NCBI GenBank assembly: GCA_016296655.1
Contig: JAEDIW010000024.1
Span: 1-39,399, forward strand
DNA length: 39,399 nucleotides
Direction: 5' to 3'
Source: Treponema sp.
GTDB taxonomy: Bacteria; Spirochaetota; Spirochaetia; Treponematales; Treponemataceae
The position numbers were made by a program, and so were the translations under genes. This document shows positions 15,940 through 22,504 of the stretch, piece after piece. The notes under the pieces were generated by a model that was not told the DNA's origin, did not search any database, and was given only the letters and a program-made list of their open reading frames with translations. Each line of letters opens with the position of its first letter. Position 1 is the stretch's first letter.

Positions 15940-16020
15940 AGCTCATAGTCGGTCATAGGGCGACCGGTAGAAACGTTCTGCCCCTGAGTTTTAGCTACAA
16001 CCGCAGAATATATATGAACC
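15940..16020 (-). ncRNA. Guanine-type purine riboswitch with an enlarged L2 loop
   Basis: Read on the minus strand. P1 is GGTTCATA/TATGAGCT (16020-16013 with 15947-15940). P2 is TTCTGC/GCAGAA (16008-16003 with 15981-15976). The invariant J2/3 GTTTCTACC lies at 15974-15966. P3 is CGGTC/GACCG around a 7-nt loop (15966-15950). J3/1 is AC before TATG: the C corresponds to C74, the residue that selects guanine over adenine. L2 is 21 nt instead of the usual 7. AGGG at its 3' end can pair with CCCT in L3, which would keep the kissing contact. The aptamer starts ~10 nt after the predicted transcription start and controls purE. Confidence 0.85.
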
Positions 16021-16033
16021 GCCTCTAAAATTT

Positions 16034-16062
16034 AATATAGCACAAGCAAAAATCTGTATCAA
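16034..16062 (-). promoter_or_regulatory. Promoter of the pur operon
   Basis: TTGATA (16062-16057), a 17-nt spacer, and TATATT (16039-16034), with TG one base before the -10 (extended -10). The predicted start near 16027 places the riboswitch immediately downstream. Confidence 0.75.
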
Positions 16063-16097
16063 CAATCAATCAAAGATCATTAACAAACCTGTGTGCG

Positions 16098-16138
16098 TAA
16101 AAAAAGAAAAAGCTTTCCATGCAAGACACGGAAAGCTA
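16098..16138 (-). terminator. Terminator after tRNA-Arg
   Basis: On the minus strand, AGCTTTCC (16137-16130) pairs with GGAAAGCT (16118-16111), then a T-rich run (16110-16101). It separates the tRNA from the pur promoter. Confidence 0.85.
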
Positions 16139-16139
16139 C

Positions 16140-16213
<74 letters not shown>

Positions 16214-16239
16214 ATACATTTTTGTAAAATGTACTTGTA

Positions 16240-16268
16240 AATATAACGTAATTTTCCGTATGTTTCAA
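16240..16268 (-). promoter_or_regulatory. Promoter of tRNA-Arg
   Basis: TTGAAA (16268-16263), a 17-nt spacer, and TATATT (16245-16240) on the minus strand. The predicted start lies ~20 nt before the mature tRNA 5' end. Confidence 0.7.
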
Positions 16269-16352
16269 GTGGGCTTTTGTCTATTGTAGAATTTATTTTT
16301 ATGGGCGGAACGTTTGGGGCAACCGGCCTGTCACAGTTCCGCTTTCGCTTCA

Positions 16353-16473
16353 GGGGCTGTCCCATTAGTTCTGTCATGCTGAATTCTATTTCAGAATCTA
16401 TACTGAATATAGCGCAGAGCCATCCCGAAACTAGTTCGGAATGACTCTATGAACTTTACTTTTGGACAGCCCC
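16353..16473 (+). repeat. Dispersed palindromic repeat, copy A (family 1)
   Basis: Bounded by perfect inverted ends GGGGCTGTCC (16353-16362) and GGACAGCCCC (16464-16473). It contains AGTTC/GAACT as a second helix, the core TTCTGTCATGCTGAAT, and the family 17-mer CTATGAACTTTACTTTT. An extra hairpin, CCGAA-ACTAG-TTCGG, is present only in this copy. Similarity to the 36.8-kb locus extends ~40 bp outside on both sides (ACCGGCCT... upstream, ACGCCGG downstream), so the full mobile or duplicated unit may be about 190 bp. Confidence 0.75.
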
Positions 16474-16669
16474 CGCTGACGCGCTGTTCTACGCCGGCGC
16501 AGGTTGAGTTTGAAAAATCTTTTGTCTGTCTGCAACCCATAAAAAATTTTCTACACCAATTTCCAGAAGTTTTTATAAAACCTTGTATAAAAAACTGGTT
16601 TAGGTCAAAATGTAGCAGAGAGCTCAAGCTGAAAGATGATGCTCATTAATTTTTTATAGGAGAGAAAAA

Positions 16670-17374
16670 ATGAAAAAAGTTGGTTTGATTGGAGGAACGG
16701 GGCCTGAGTCAACTCTTGTTTATTATAAAATGCTGAATCATCTGGTTTGCCAGAGTTCCGGGGGAAATGCTTTTCCAGAACTTGTTATTGAAAGTGTAAA
16801 TCTTTACAAAGCATTGAATTATGTTGCAGAAAAACAGTATCAGCAGCTGGAAGAATATTTATGGCAGAGAATCAGCAATCTTTTGAACTGTGGTTGCGAA
16901 ATAATTGCACTTACTGCAAATACAATGCACATTGTTTTTGACAGATTGAAGGGTCGGCTTGAAAAAGTGAGCAGCGTTCCATTTGTAAGCATCCCGGAAA
17001 CTGTATGCAATTATGCTCAGAAGCTTGGGTACAGGAAACTTGGCCTTTTAGGGACGATTTTTACAATGCAGGAAGATTTTTTCAAAAAAGTCTTTGAAAA
17101 AGCAGGGATTGAAATTGTTGTTCCTGATGCAGATGCCATGACTGTCATAAACGAAATAATCAGCATGGAACTTGAGGCTGGAATTGTAAAGGAAAGTTCC
17201 ACGAGCAAGTTGATTGAAAACATAAAAATTCTGCAGGAACGGACGAAAATGCAGGCCGTTGTTCTTGGTTGTACGGAACTGCCGCTTGCCTTGAATCAGG
17301 ATAATTGTCCTTTACCATGCCTTGACATAATGGATATTCACATAAAGTGTCTGGCAGAACTTTGCATGCAGTAA
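16670..17374 (+). CDS. Aspartate/glutamate racemase-family protein
   Basis: 234 residues. MKKVGLIGGTGPESTLVYY is the Asp/Glu racemase signature. The second catalytic Cys is present as Cys201 in VVLGCTELPLAL. The first position, normally Cys (or Thr in E. coli YgeA), is Ala83 in LTANTMH. These PLP-free enzymes need an acid/base on each face, so racemization may be one-sided, altered or lost. GGAGAG lies 7 nt before the ATG. It stands alone between repeats, so context gives no substrate. Confidence 0.85.
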   Translation: MKKVGLIGGTGPESTLVYYKMLNHLVCQSSGGNAFPELVIESVNLYKALNYVAEKQYQQLEEYLWQRISNLLNCGCEIIALTANTMHIVFDRLKGRLEKVSSVPFVSIPETVCNYAQKLGYRKLGLLGTIFTMQEDFFKKVFEKAGIEIVVPDADAMTVINEIISMELEAGIVKESSTSKLIENIKILQERTKMQAVVLGCTELPLALNQDNCPLPCLDIMDIHIKCLAELCMQ

Positions 17375-17408
17375 AATATGTGTCAGTTCTTCCAGTGTAT
17401 GAAATCTG

Positions 17409-17569
17409 CTGAAAATTTTGCAGGAAAATAAAAAAAAATTGCGATGGACGGGCTAAGTGCTGGAGCAGTGCGCAGCAGCCACTGGAACGTAGCGCAGCGA
17501 AGTGAAGCGGCCGAGGGTACCGAGCTGCGAAAGTACGCTCTGCCAGCTCAGTGCGCCCCGGAAAGAAAA
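17409..17569 (+). repeat. 160-bp GC-rich direct repeat, left copy (family 2)
   Basis: 161 bp that match 22551-22710 almost base for base: a few differences are confined to the first ~30 bp, including one A in a run, and from GCGATGGACG onward the copies are identical. It is much richer in G+C than its surroundings. It has no transposase and no clean terminal inverted repeats. The last codons of the methylase fragment (ending LSGAH-stop) are read from inside this repeat. Confidence 0.9.
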
Positions 17570-18318
17570 TCAGGTTCATAATAAGGCTCTGATTCTCTAA
17601 TTTCTAAAATACCAGTTAATGGCTTGTCTGCATATTTCATGATTTTCTTTCGGTACTCATAACGAATATCAGAATTGTTGATTTCTTCTCTTCGCTTTTT
17701 GGAAAGTTCTAAAAATGATTCTTCTTGGTCTAAACCTAAAAAGCGTCGGTTTAATAAATTTGCAGCAATTCCTGTTGTGCTACTGCCAGTGAATGGGTCT
17801 AAAATCCAGGCATTTTCTTTTGTGGATGCAAGAATTATTCGTGCAAGTAGAGGGAGAGGCTTTTGAGTTGGATGTTTTCCGCAAGATTTTTCCCATTTAG
17901 CGATTGCAGGCAGCGACCACAAATCCCGCATCTGAGTTCCACCGTTAATTTCTTTCATTAATTCGTAATTGTAATAGTGAGTAACTTTTTTATTTTTTCG
18001 TGCCCAGAGAATAAATTCTGTTGAATGAGTAAAAAACTTGCAGGAAAGATTTGGAGGCGGATTTGTTTTTGCCCAGGTAATACAGTTTAAGATGCGAAAT
18101 CCTAATTCATTGAGCATTTGAGCAACACTGAAAATATTATGATATGTTCCAGAAATCCAGATAGTACCATTTTCTGTAAGCTTTTCACGACATAGACTTA
18201 TCCACTGCCGATTGAATTCGTTATCTTTTTCAAAACCTTGAGATTTATCCCAAGCACCTTTATTTACAGAAACTTGTTTACCGCTTTGAACAGATATACC
18301 ACCGTTGGAAATGATATC
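17548..18318 (-). pseudogene. DpnA-type DNA adenine methyltransferase, N-terminally truncated remnant
   Basis: The frame runs 256 residues from the base after the neighbouring methylase stop: SNGGISVQSGKQVSVNKGAWD, then NGTIWISGTYHNIF, KTNPPPNLSCKFFTHSTE, GKHPTQKPLPLL and the AdoMet motif LDPFTGSSTTGIAA. This is a beta-class methylase close to DpnA/MboI-type enzymes. In that class the catalytic DPPY precedes FLSNGG; here the sequence stops just before it and is replaced by another gene's stop codon (GGT-TAG). Without DPPY it cannot methylate. An internal ATG at 18117 could express a 189-residue piece. The 3' end runs into the 160-bp repeat. Confidence 0.88.
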
Positions 18319-19236
18319 CTAACCAATCTTTTCAAAAAATAAATTCTCAGAAAACCGTTCACAAATCATTTTTGTCGCATTTTTATCTTTTTCAATTAAT
18401 ATACAGTTACGATTCTTTTTTAGTGCAGCTATACCCACTGAACCACTTCCAGCAAATGAATCTAGAATTATTTCATCTTCACAAGTAACATATTCAATGA
18501 TTTCTTCACACAAGGAGACTGGCAATTCACTCTGATGTATTTTTTTATTAATTGGCACAGGTTCAATATCAAACATTGTAGGCAGCATTTTTGAAGTCCC
18601 ACTCATATAGTAATTACCTTTTAATAATGCGCTCTTCTTTGAATCGAAACGCATATTTCTAGCTTTTCCTTTAGAAAATATCATTACATCTTGAGTATTT
18701 TTCGCTTTCCGTCCGGTATTACTTACAAAATTCCCTTTTTTCCAAGTAACTTTCGAATAATAAAGAAACCCACTTTTCTCTGCATACGTTTTTATTTGGT
18801 ATAGATATTTATAATTATTTTCATTCTCAGCTGGAAGAATTTCAACAAGAAAACAGCCATCCTTAAGAACCCTTGATTTTTCTCTAAAATCATTTAATTC
18901 GTATTGAAAGCAATCATAATCTGAAAATGAGCGATTGCCTCCCTTATTAGATTTTGAATCGTTCCAGGGGTGATCTGTAATTATACAATCAATTGATTTA
19001 TCTTTTAGAAACGAAAGATCACGACCATCACCTTCTATTAATACACAGGTCTGTTTTCCATATATTGTTTTATAAACACCTTTCGCAATTCTTTGAAACT
19101 TTATTCCTAGGTTTTCGTATATTCTTGCTCGAATTGTTTCATTTGCGCTCTCATTAAAATGAGAATAAGCATCGCTTAAAGAAAAAGAATCTTCAGATTT
19201 AAAACATGAAAAAATGCGCTCTGCTAAATTTGCCAT
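18319..19236 (-). CDS. Beta-class DNA methyltransferase with DHPW catalytic motif and N-terminal DNA-binding-like domain
   Basis: 305 residues from the ATG at 19236; AAGGAG lies 11 nt before it. A longer frame begins at 19257 but overlaps the upstream gene and would put the Shine-Dalgarno inside. Residues ~1-55 look like a small winged helix. Catalytic motif IV is DHPW (88-91, in DCIITDHPWND), where DPPY/DPPW is usual. The C-terminal AdoMet motif I is ILDSFAGSGSVGIAALKKN. It should methylate adenine N6 or cytosine N4; the target is unknown. It is linked to DpnI, so its product must not be Gm6ATC unless it is inactive. Its TAG abuts, in the same frame, the DpnA remnant. Confidence 0.8.
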   Translation of the reverse strand: MANLAERIFSCFKSEDSFSLSDAYSHFNESANETIRARIYENLGIKFQRIAKGVYKTIYGKQTCVLIEGDGRDLSFLKDKSIDCIITDHPWNDSKSNKGGNRSFSDYDCFQYELNDFREKSRVLKDGCFLVEILPAENENNYKYLYQIKTYAEKSGFLYYSKVTWKKGNFVSNTGRKAKNTQDVMIFSKGKARNMRFDSKKSALLKGNYYMSGTSKMLPTMFDIEPVPINKKIHQSELPVSLCEEIIEYVTCEDEIILDSFAGSGSVGIAALKKNRNCILIEKDKNATKMICERFSENLFFEKIG

Positions 19237-19238
19237 TT

Positions 19239-19436
19239 CTATAAAATCTCCTTGCATATTATTTCGTTTTGTGAAAAGCCAAGCTCATATATCCACGAAT
19301 TATTTTTTAGAAAGATTTCTAATGCTATGTCTTTTGAATGAGCGTCCGCAAAACCCAAAATTTGAAAGTTTTCACATAACGAATTATTTGGAGATAAAGT
19401 TATACCTTCACTTGTATAAAAGATGAATGATTTCAT
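19239..19436 (-). CDS. Small conserved-looking protein of the DpnI cassette, function unknown
   Basis: 65 residues beginning MKSFIFYTSEGITLSPNN and ending QNEIICKEIL. AAGGA lies 7 nt before the ATG at 19436; an ATG six codons earlier has no such site. It ends 2 nt before the methylase ATG and itself encodes that gene's Shine-Dalgarno (AAG-GAG), so the two are co-translated. It is acidic, compact and has no membrane segment. I recall similar short proteins next to methylases but cannot name a family. A role as an accessory or inhibitor of the flanking enzymes is only a guess. Confidence 0.65.
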   Translation of the reverse strand: MKSFIFYTSEGITLSPNNSLCENFQILGFADAHSKDIALEIFLKNNSWIYELGFSQNEIICKEIL

Positions 19437-19441
19437 TTTTT

Positions 19442-19472
19442 GATCCTTGATCAAATTTTAAAATAGATCAAG
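19442..19472. promoter_or_regulatory. GATC-bearing inverted repeat between dpnI and the small gene
   Basis: CTTGATC (19446-19452) and GATCAAG (19466-19472) are perfect inverted arms around an AT-rich centre (ATTTTAAAAT). A third GATC is at 19442-19445, so three GATC sites lie in 28 bp. In the minus-strand RNA the 3' arm leads straight into the AAGGA Shine-Dalgarno of the small gene. It could be an operator or a translational hairpin. Confidence 0.45.
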
Positions 19473-19480
19473 TACTTTTT

Positions 19481-20251
19481 TTAGATTTTTCTGTAATGTT
19501 CTGGCGTTACAAATTCTATGAAACCTTTATCTCGTAAATATTGAAGCTGTTGCCGAATCTTATCTTTGATAAAATTATTTTCAGGATGTTTTACTTTTAA
19601 CTCATTTTCGAAAGCGTACATTTGATTAAGTGAAAAGTCTTTTGTAGGAATTTTCTCAACACACATTAAAGTATCAAGTAGCCAACTACGAGATTCAAGA
19701 TTTGAAGTTTTTAACGATTTTGTCTTCGCATAATTTGAAATTACAGTTTTGTGTTGTATTTCAATTTGATTTTTTACAATAAAAATTTTACCAGAATCAG
19801 GTATAGAGGAAATATCAATATTACAACCTGTCCAACCTGCTCTTTGTGCATTAGGTCCAAGAGGTTTTCGTTTTATAATTATCTGAGGAGTGAAAAAGTG
19901 ATTTGGAATTAAGATAAAATTGTCAACAGCATAATTCTTGTAAGTCATAAAAAAGAAATTTGGATTTCTAAAAGATGTAATTCTAGAAATCATTGTAGAA
20001 TATTCACCATCTGTAATTGTTTTAGATAGTTTTCCAGAATTGCTCTCTTTACTTTTCAATTCAAAATCAGCCGAACAATCTTTGCAATAAAAATCACCTG
20101 TTGGATGATTGTTTTCATATCGATTTATATATGGCTTTCCGCAAATAGGACAATATAAGTTTCTTTCGACCCAATCTTCTGTGAGAACTCTGCTTTTTTG
20201 AGAATTACTATTATAATTTTCTGCTAATTGTAAATTAAAATCAAAAGTCAT
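19481..20251 (-). CDS. dpnI: DpnI-type restriction endonuclease specific for methylated GATC
   Basis: 256 residues, close in length and sequence to pneumococcal DpnI (as I recall it, 254): NLQLAENYNSNSQKSRVLTEDWV, then NPNFFF and KRKPLGPNAQRAGW. The PD-(D/E)xK site is intact: Asp53 (GDFYC), Glu64 and Lys66 (FELKSK), at the same numbers as in DpnI. Zinc ligands are Cys34, Cys37, Cys56 and Cys59. The C-terminal winged helix (KIRQQLQYLRDKGFIEF), which in DpnI also reads the methylated site, is present. It cuts double-stranded Gm6ATC, so the host must lack GATC adenine methylation. No Shine-Dalgarno is seen; a 22-codon frame overlaps its start. The gene is AT-rich. Confidence 0.95.
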   Translation of the reverse strand: MTFDFNLQLAENYNSNSQKSRVLTEDWVERNLYCPICGKPYINRYENNHPTGDFYCKDCSADFELKSKESNSGKLSKTITDGEYSTMISRITSFRNPNFFFMTYKNYAVDNFILIPNHFFTPQIIIKRKPLGPNAQRAGWTGCNIDISSIPDSGKIFIVKNQIEIQHKTVISNYAKTKSLKTSNLESRSWLLDTLMCVEKIPTKDFSLNQMYAFENELKVKHPENNFIKDKIRQQLQYLRDKGFIEFVTPEHYRKI

Positions 20252-20309
20252 TTTTTAGCGTTAATTGGCTTTTCCCGCCAACCCATTTAATAAACGGTTT
20301 TGCCAGCAT
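20241..20309 (-). pseudogene. 5' remnant of a Dam/DpnM-type (D12-class) adenine methyltransferase; now a leader ORF for dpnI
   Basis: A 22-codon frame, MLAKPFIKWVGGKSQL followed by TLKNDF and stop. KPFIKWVGGKSQL is the N-terminal AdoMet motif of Dam/DpnM methylases (typically FxKWxGGKxxL). After ~16 codons the similarity ends and the frame runs into dpnI, whose ATG lies inside its last codons. The rest of the methylase gene is absent from the window. As dpnI has no ribosome-binding site, translation of this short ORF may deliver ribosomes to dpnI. Confidence 0.82.
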
Positions 20310-20318
20310 AATGTATAG

Positions 20319-20324
20319 ATTATA
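20319..20324 (-). promoter_or_regulatory. -10 box of the dpnM-remnant/dpnI transcript
   Basis: TATAAT on the minus strand, 9 nt before the ATG of the methylase remnant. No good -35 is seen. The start would fall at or 1-3 nt before that ATG. I recall that the pneumococcal DpnII operon is likewise transcribed from an extended -10 promoter starting at the dpnM ATG. Confidence 0.55.
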
Positions 20325-20369
20325 CCCCATTTTTGAGATTTTTACCATAATTAATATGATTGTATTAAT

Positions 20370-20594
20370 ATGATTAAAATTGCTGCGGAAAATTTTACCA
20401 TTCCACATGCACTATATCTGAAAAAATTTATTGCCAGAAATGCAGAAACTGCTGCAAGAAAGATTGATTATAAAAAAACTGATATTTATGAAGGTCAGAT
20501 AATGATTACATGGGATAAAATCTCTTCAATCGGAAAATTTGAAGTTGAGGGCAGGACTTTGCGTCAGGCAATTATTGAACGGTTTGAAAACTGA
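20370..20594 (+). CDS. Small hypothetical protein
   Basis: 74 residues, MIKIAAENFTIPHALYLKKF to GRTLRQAIIERFEN. Soluble, mixed alpha/beta composition, no recognised motif. It is divergent from dpnI and sits at the island's edge. The start has no Shine-Dalgarno; TTAATATGATT occurs twice, 14 bp apart, across the start region (20351-20375). Residue use looks protein-like, so I call it, with reserve. Function unknown. Confidence 0.45.
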   Translation: MIKIAAENFTIPHALYLKKFIARNAETAARKIDYKKTDIYEGQIMITWDKISSIGKFEVEGRTLRQAIIERFEN

Positions 20595-20654
20595 TTTCTT
20601 GCAAAAATCAATTTATTGGACTGTTTGCAAAATGGGCAGCTGCTTTGCAGGAAT

Positions 20655-20830
20655 CTTCGAAAGTTGAAAATTCCTGCGGGTTCGGACAAAGGATTGGAGC
20701 ACCGCCGGAGGCGTTCGGCTTTGCCGAATGGAGCGCCCCGACGCGGAAGTGCGGAAAGCCTGGTTTTTTGTGGAGCCGGAGCGGAACAAAAAATGGCCCC
20801 ACCATTAACTTCTAAGAAAAAATTATTTTT
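20655..20830. repeat. GC-rich intergenic element downstream of the polyferredoxin gene
   Basis: A GC-rich island with a perfect TTCGGC-TTT-GCCGAA hairpin (20714-20728). It begins with GAAAATTCCTGCGGG and ends with AAGAAAAAATTATTTTTTGA, close to the two ends of the right 160-bp repeat locus (22551-22730), but the middle differs. It is probably a variant member of that family sitting at the 3' end of a minus-strand gene. Confidence 0.4.
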
Positions 20831-21581
20831 TGAGTGGCGTTTTTTTTATGCCGAACGCAAAGTTTATGGCGTTTTTGGGGCATGAGTCGATGCAGGCACC
20901 GCAAAGGCAACATTCGCCGATGTCGATTTTTTCTGTCTGAACCATTTTATTTACGTCCAGTCCCATGACGCAGTTTTTGCTGCATAATTTGCAGTTGATG
21001 CATTTTGATTTTTCGGTTTTCAGGTAAAGTCCCGGCAGATGCAGAAGTTTGCGCAGGAAAAGGCCTGTGTTCATGAATGGAGCCATCCAGCACATATAAT
21101 GGCAGAATGCCCTGCGTCCGAAAATCAAAGGCAGGCCGAACAGAAAAAATACTACAAAGTAGTAAAGAATGAACATTTTCGGTTTGTTGACGGAAACTCC
21201 GTTTTCTGTATACATGAGCGGATTAATTTTTTTTATGCCGCCACTTCTGATGTATAGGAAGATTATTGTTCCAAGCCAGATGAGCCAGATTACATATTTT
21301 ATGAGTTTGAGTTTGCCGAGTTTGGGCTGTTTGCTGTTGACGTAGCCTGCAATTTCTCCAAATCCTGCTCCAGGACATGCCCAGCCGCAGAAGAGTCTCC
21401 CGAAAAAAATGGAAAAAAGCAGCTGGAATGAAAACATGATGAAGCTTCCGTTGATGACGCTTATCATGGCGGCTTCTGTAATGATGTACGGTGACAAATA
21501 GTTCATCGTAATTGGGAATAAAAGTGCTGAAATAAAAATTATCAGTCTTCGGATTTTCTGTTTTTTCATAGAATCTTTCAT
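20823..21581 (-). CDS. Membrane polyferredoxin (NapH/RnfB-like 4Fe-4S protein)
   Basis: 252 residues from the ATG at 21581, preceded by GTGAGA; a longer frame to 21617 has no support. Several membrane segments occur (about 12-30, 38-58, 95-113 and 135-160). FCGWACPGAG and FCHYMCWMAP are the loop motifs of the NapH/CcoG group. Two ferredoxin clusters follow near the C-terminus: CINCKLCSKNC and CCLCGACIDSCPKN. It probably relays electrons at the membrane; partner unknown. The TetR gene is upstream on the same strand, separated by a terminator and hairpins. Confidence 0.82.
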   Translation of the reverse strand: MKDSMKKQKIRRLIIFISALLFPITMNYLSPYIITEAAMISVINGSFIMFSFQLLFSIFFGRLFCGWACPGAGFGEIAGYVNSKQPKLGKLKLIKYVIWLIWLGTIIFLYIRSGGIKKINPLMYTENGVSVNKPKMFILYYFVVFFLFGLPLIFGRRAFCHYMCWMAPFMNTGLFLRKLLHLPGLYLKTEKSKCINCKLCSKNCVMGLDVNKMVQTEKIDIGECCLCGACIDSCPKNAINFAFGIKKTPLKK

Positions 21582-21602
21582 ATAAATCTCACATAAAAAG
21601 TC

Positions 21603-21700
21603 AATACGACCGGTCAAGGCACGCTTCGCTCAAGGCCTTGACTCGCTCGTTTTCAGGGGTTGTATTAACCCCTGAATGAGGAAGTTCGCAACGCGAACTT
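21603..21700. repeat. Cluster of three short hairpins
   Basis: Between the polyferredoxin and TetR genes: TCAAGGC...GCCTTGA, then AGGGGTT-GTATT-AACCCCT, then AAGTTCGC-AAC-GCGAACTT. The last resembles the AAGTTTGC palindromes at 10202 and 39333. The first two resemble the ACCGG...CAGGGGCTGT flank of family-1 repeats. Probably a mosaic of repeat remnants. Confidence 0.5.
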
Positions 21701-21703
21701 ATG

Positions 21704-21738
21704 AAAAAACTCTGGCGGTATTTCAGGCAGAGTTTTTA
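21704..21738 (-). terminator. Terminator after the TetR gene
   Basis: AACTCTG and CAGAGTT arms with a run of T on both strands (21704-21738), so it may work in both directions. It separates the TetR gene from the polyferredoxin gene. Confidence 0.65.
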
Positions 21739-21766
21739 TTGTATATCCTGCATTAAAATTCCTGCA

Positions 21767-22450
21767 TCAGAGGGCTGGGCAGGTGCATTTTGTTTTGTCG
21801 TAAAGGTTTTCAATTTCTGGTTTTAAAAGCCCCTGGAGGATGAGCTTGAAGTTGTAGTCTAAAAACTCAATTTTCGTCATTTCCATTGCGCGCAGAATGT
21901 ACATTTCTTTTTGGAAAGCCAGGCGGATTATGCCTGTAATGCTGCCCCATAGCCAGAATGTTGCCGGCAGAAGTTTGAGGTTGCTGTGAACTATGCCTGC
22001 ATCTATTCCATTTTGCAGAAAAAATGCAATGTCGCTGTTTATCATGCGGACTGCGTTGCCTGTGTCTTTTACTGCCTGTGGTGTTTCTTTGGAAACATCG
22101 TCGCTGTTGATTGTTTTTTGGGAAAGTTCAAAGTAGAGCGGTTCCCTCTGATAATAGGACACAAGTTCATAACAGAGGGATTTAAAACATTCAAAGAAAG
22201 ACGTGTTCTCTGTAATGGCTTTGTGCAGATGTTCGTAAAGTTTTTGCATACTGCTGTACGTAAGGTGCTGCAGGATTTCTTCCTTGCTTTTAAAATAGAC
22301 GTAGATTGTTGCCTTGCTGTATTGAGAAAGGGTTGCAATTTCGTCCATGGTTGTTCCTGCAAATGACTTTTGTGCAAAAAGTGTCTGTGCTGCCTGAAGT
22401 ATGTTCTTTCTGTGGAACTGTGCAAGAGCTTCCTTTTTAGATTCTGTCAT
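21767..22450 (-). CDS. TetR/AcrR-family transcriptional regulator
   Basis: 227 residues. The N-terminal helix-turn-helix is textbook: ILQAAQTLFAQKSFAGTTMDEIATLSQYSKATIYVYFKSKEEIL (about 19-62). The C-terminal ligand and dimer domain is unassigned. Its own promoter carries two TAGTTTAG boxes 20 bp apart, which suggests autoregulation. The polyferredoxin gene downstream is the nearest possible target. Confidence 0.9.
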   Translation of the reverse strand: MTESKKEALAQFHRKNILQAAQTLFAQKSFAGTTMDEIATLSQYSKATIYVYFKSKEEILQHLTYSSMQKLYEHLHKAITENTSFFECFKSLCYELVSYYQREPLYFELSQKTINSDDVSKETPQAVKDTGNAVRMINSDIAFFLQNGIDAGIVHSNLKLLPATFWLWGSITGIIRLAFQKEMYILRAMEMTKIEFLDYNFKLILQGLLKPEIENLYDKTKCTCPAL

Positions 22451-22504
22451 GGGCTTTAGATTTCTCCTGTTTGTTTTGTAATGTGAGTATATTTACTGAA
22501 CTCT

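Larger units (their letters stand above)
16214..16669. other. Gap between tRNA-Arg and the racemase gene
   Basis: Holds the tRNA promoter (16240-16268) and repeat copy A with its GC-rich flanks (about 16313-16510). The remaining 160 bp before the racemase gene is AT-rich; beyond the GGAGAG Shine-Dalgarno I see no convincing promoter or gene in it. Confidence 0.5.

Noticed and set aside
17409..17569. Insertion sequence
   Set aside because: No transposase, no terminal inverted repeats and no target duplication that I can see; called a dispersed repeat.
17548..18117. 189-residue intact methylase from the ATG at 18117
   Set aside because: The same frame continues upstream with clear methylase homology to 18318 and lacks the catalytic DPPY, so it is a truncated gene, not a short one.
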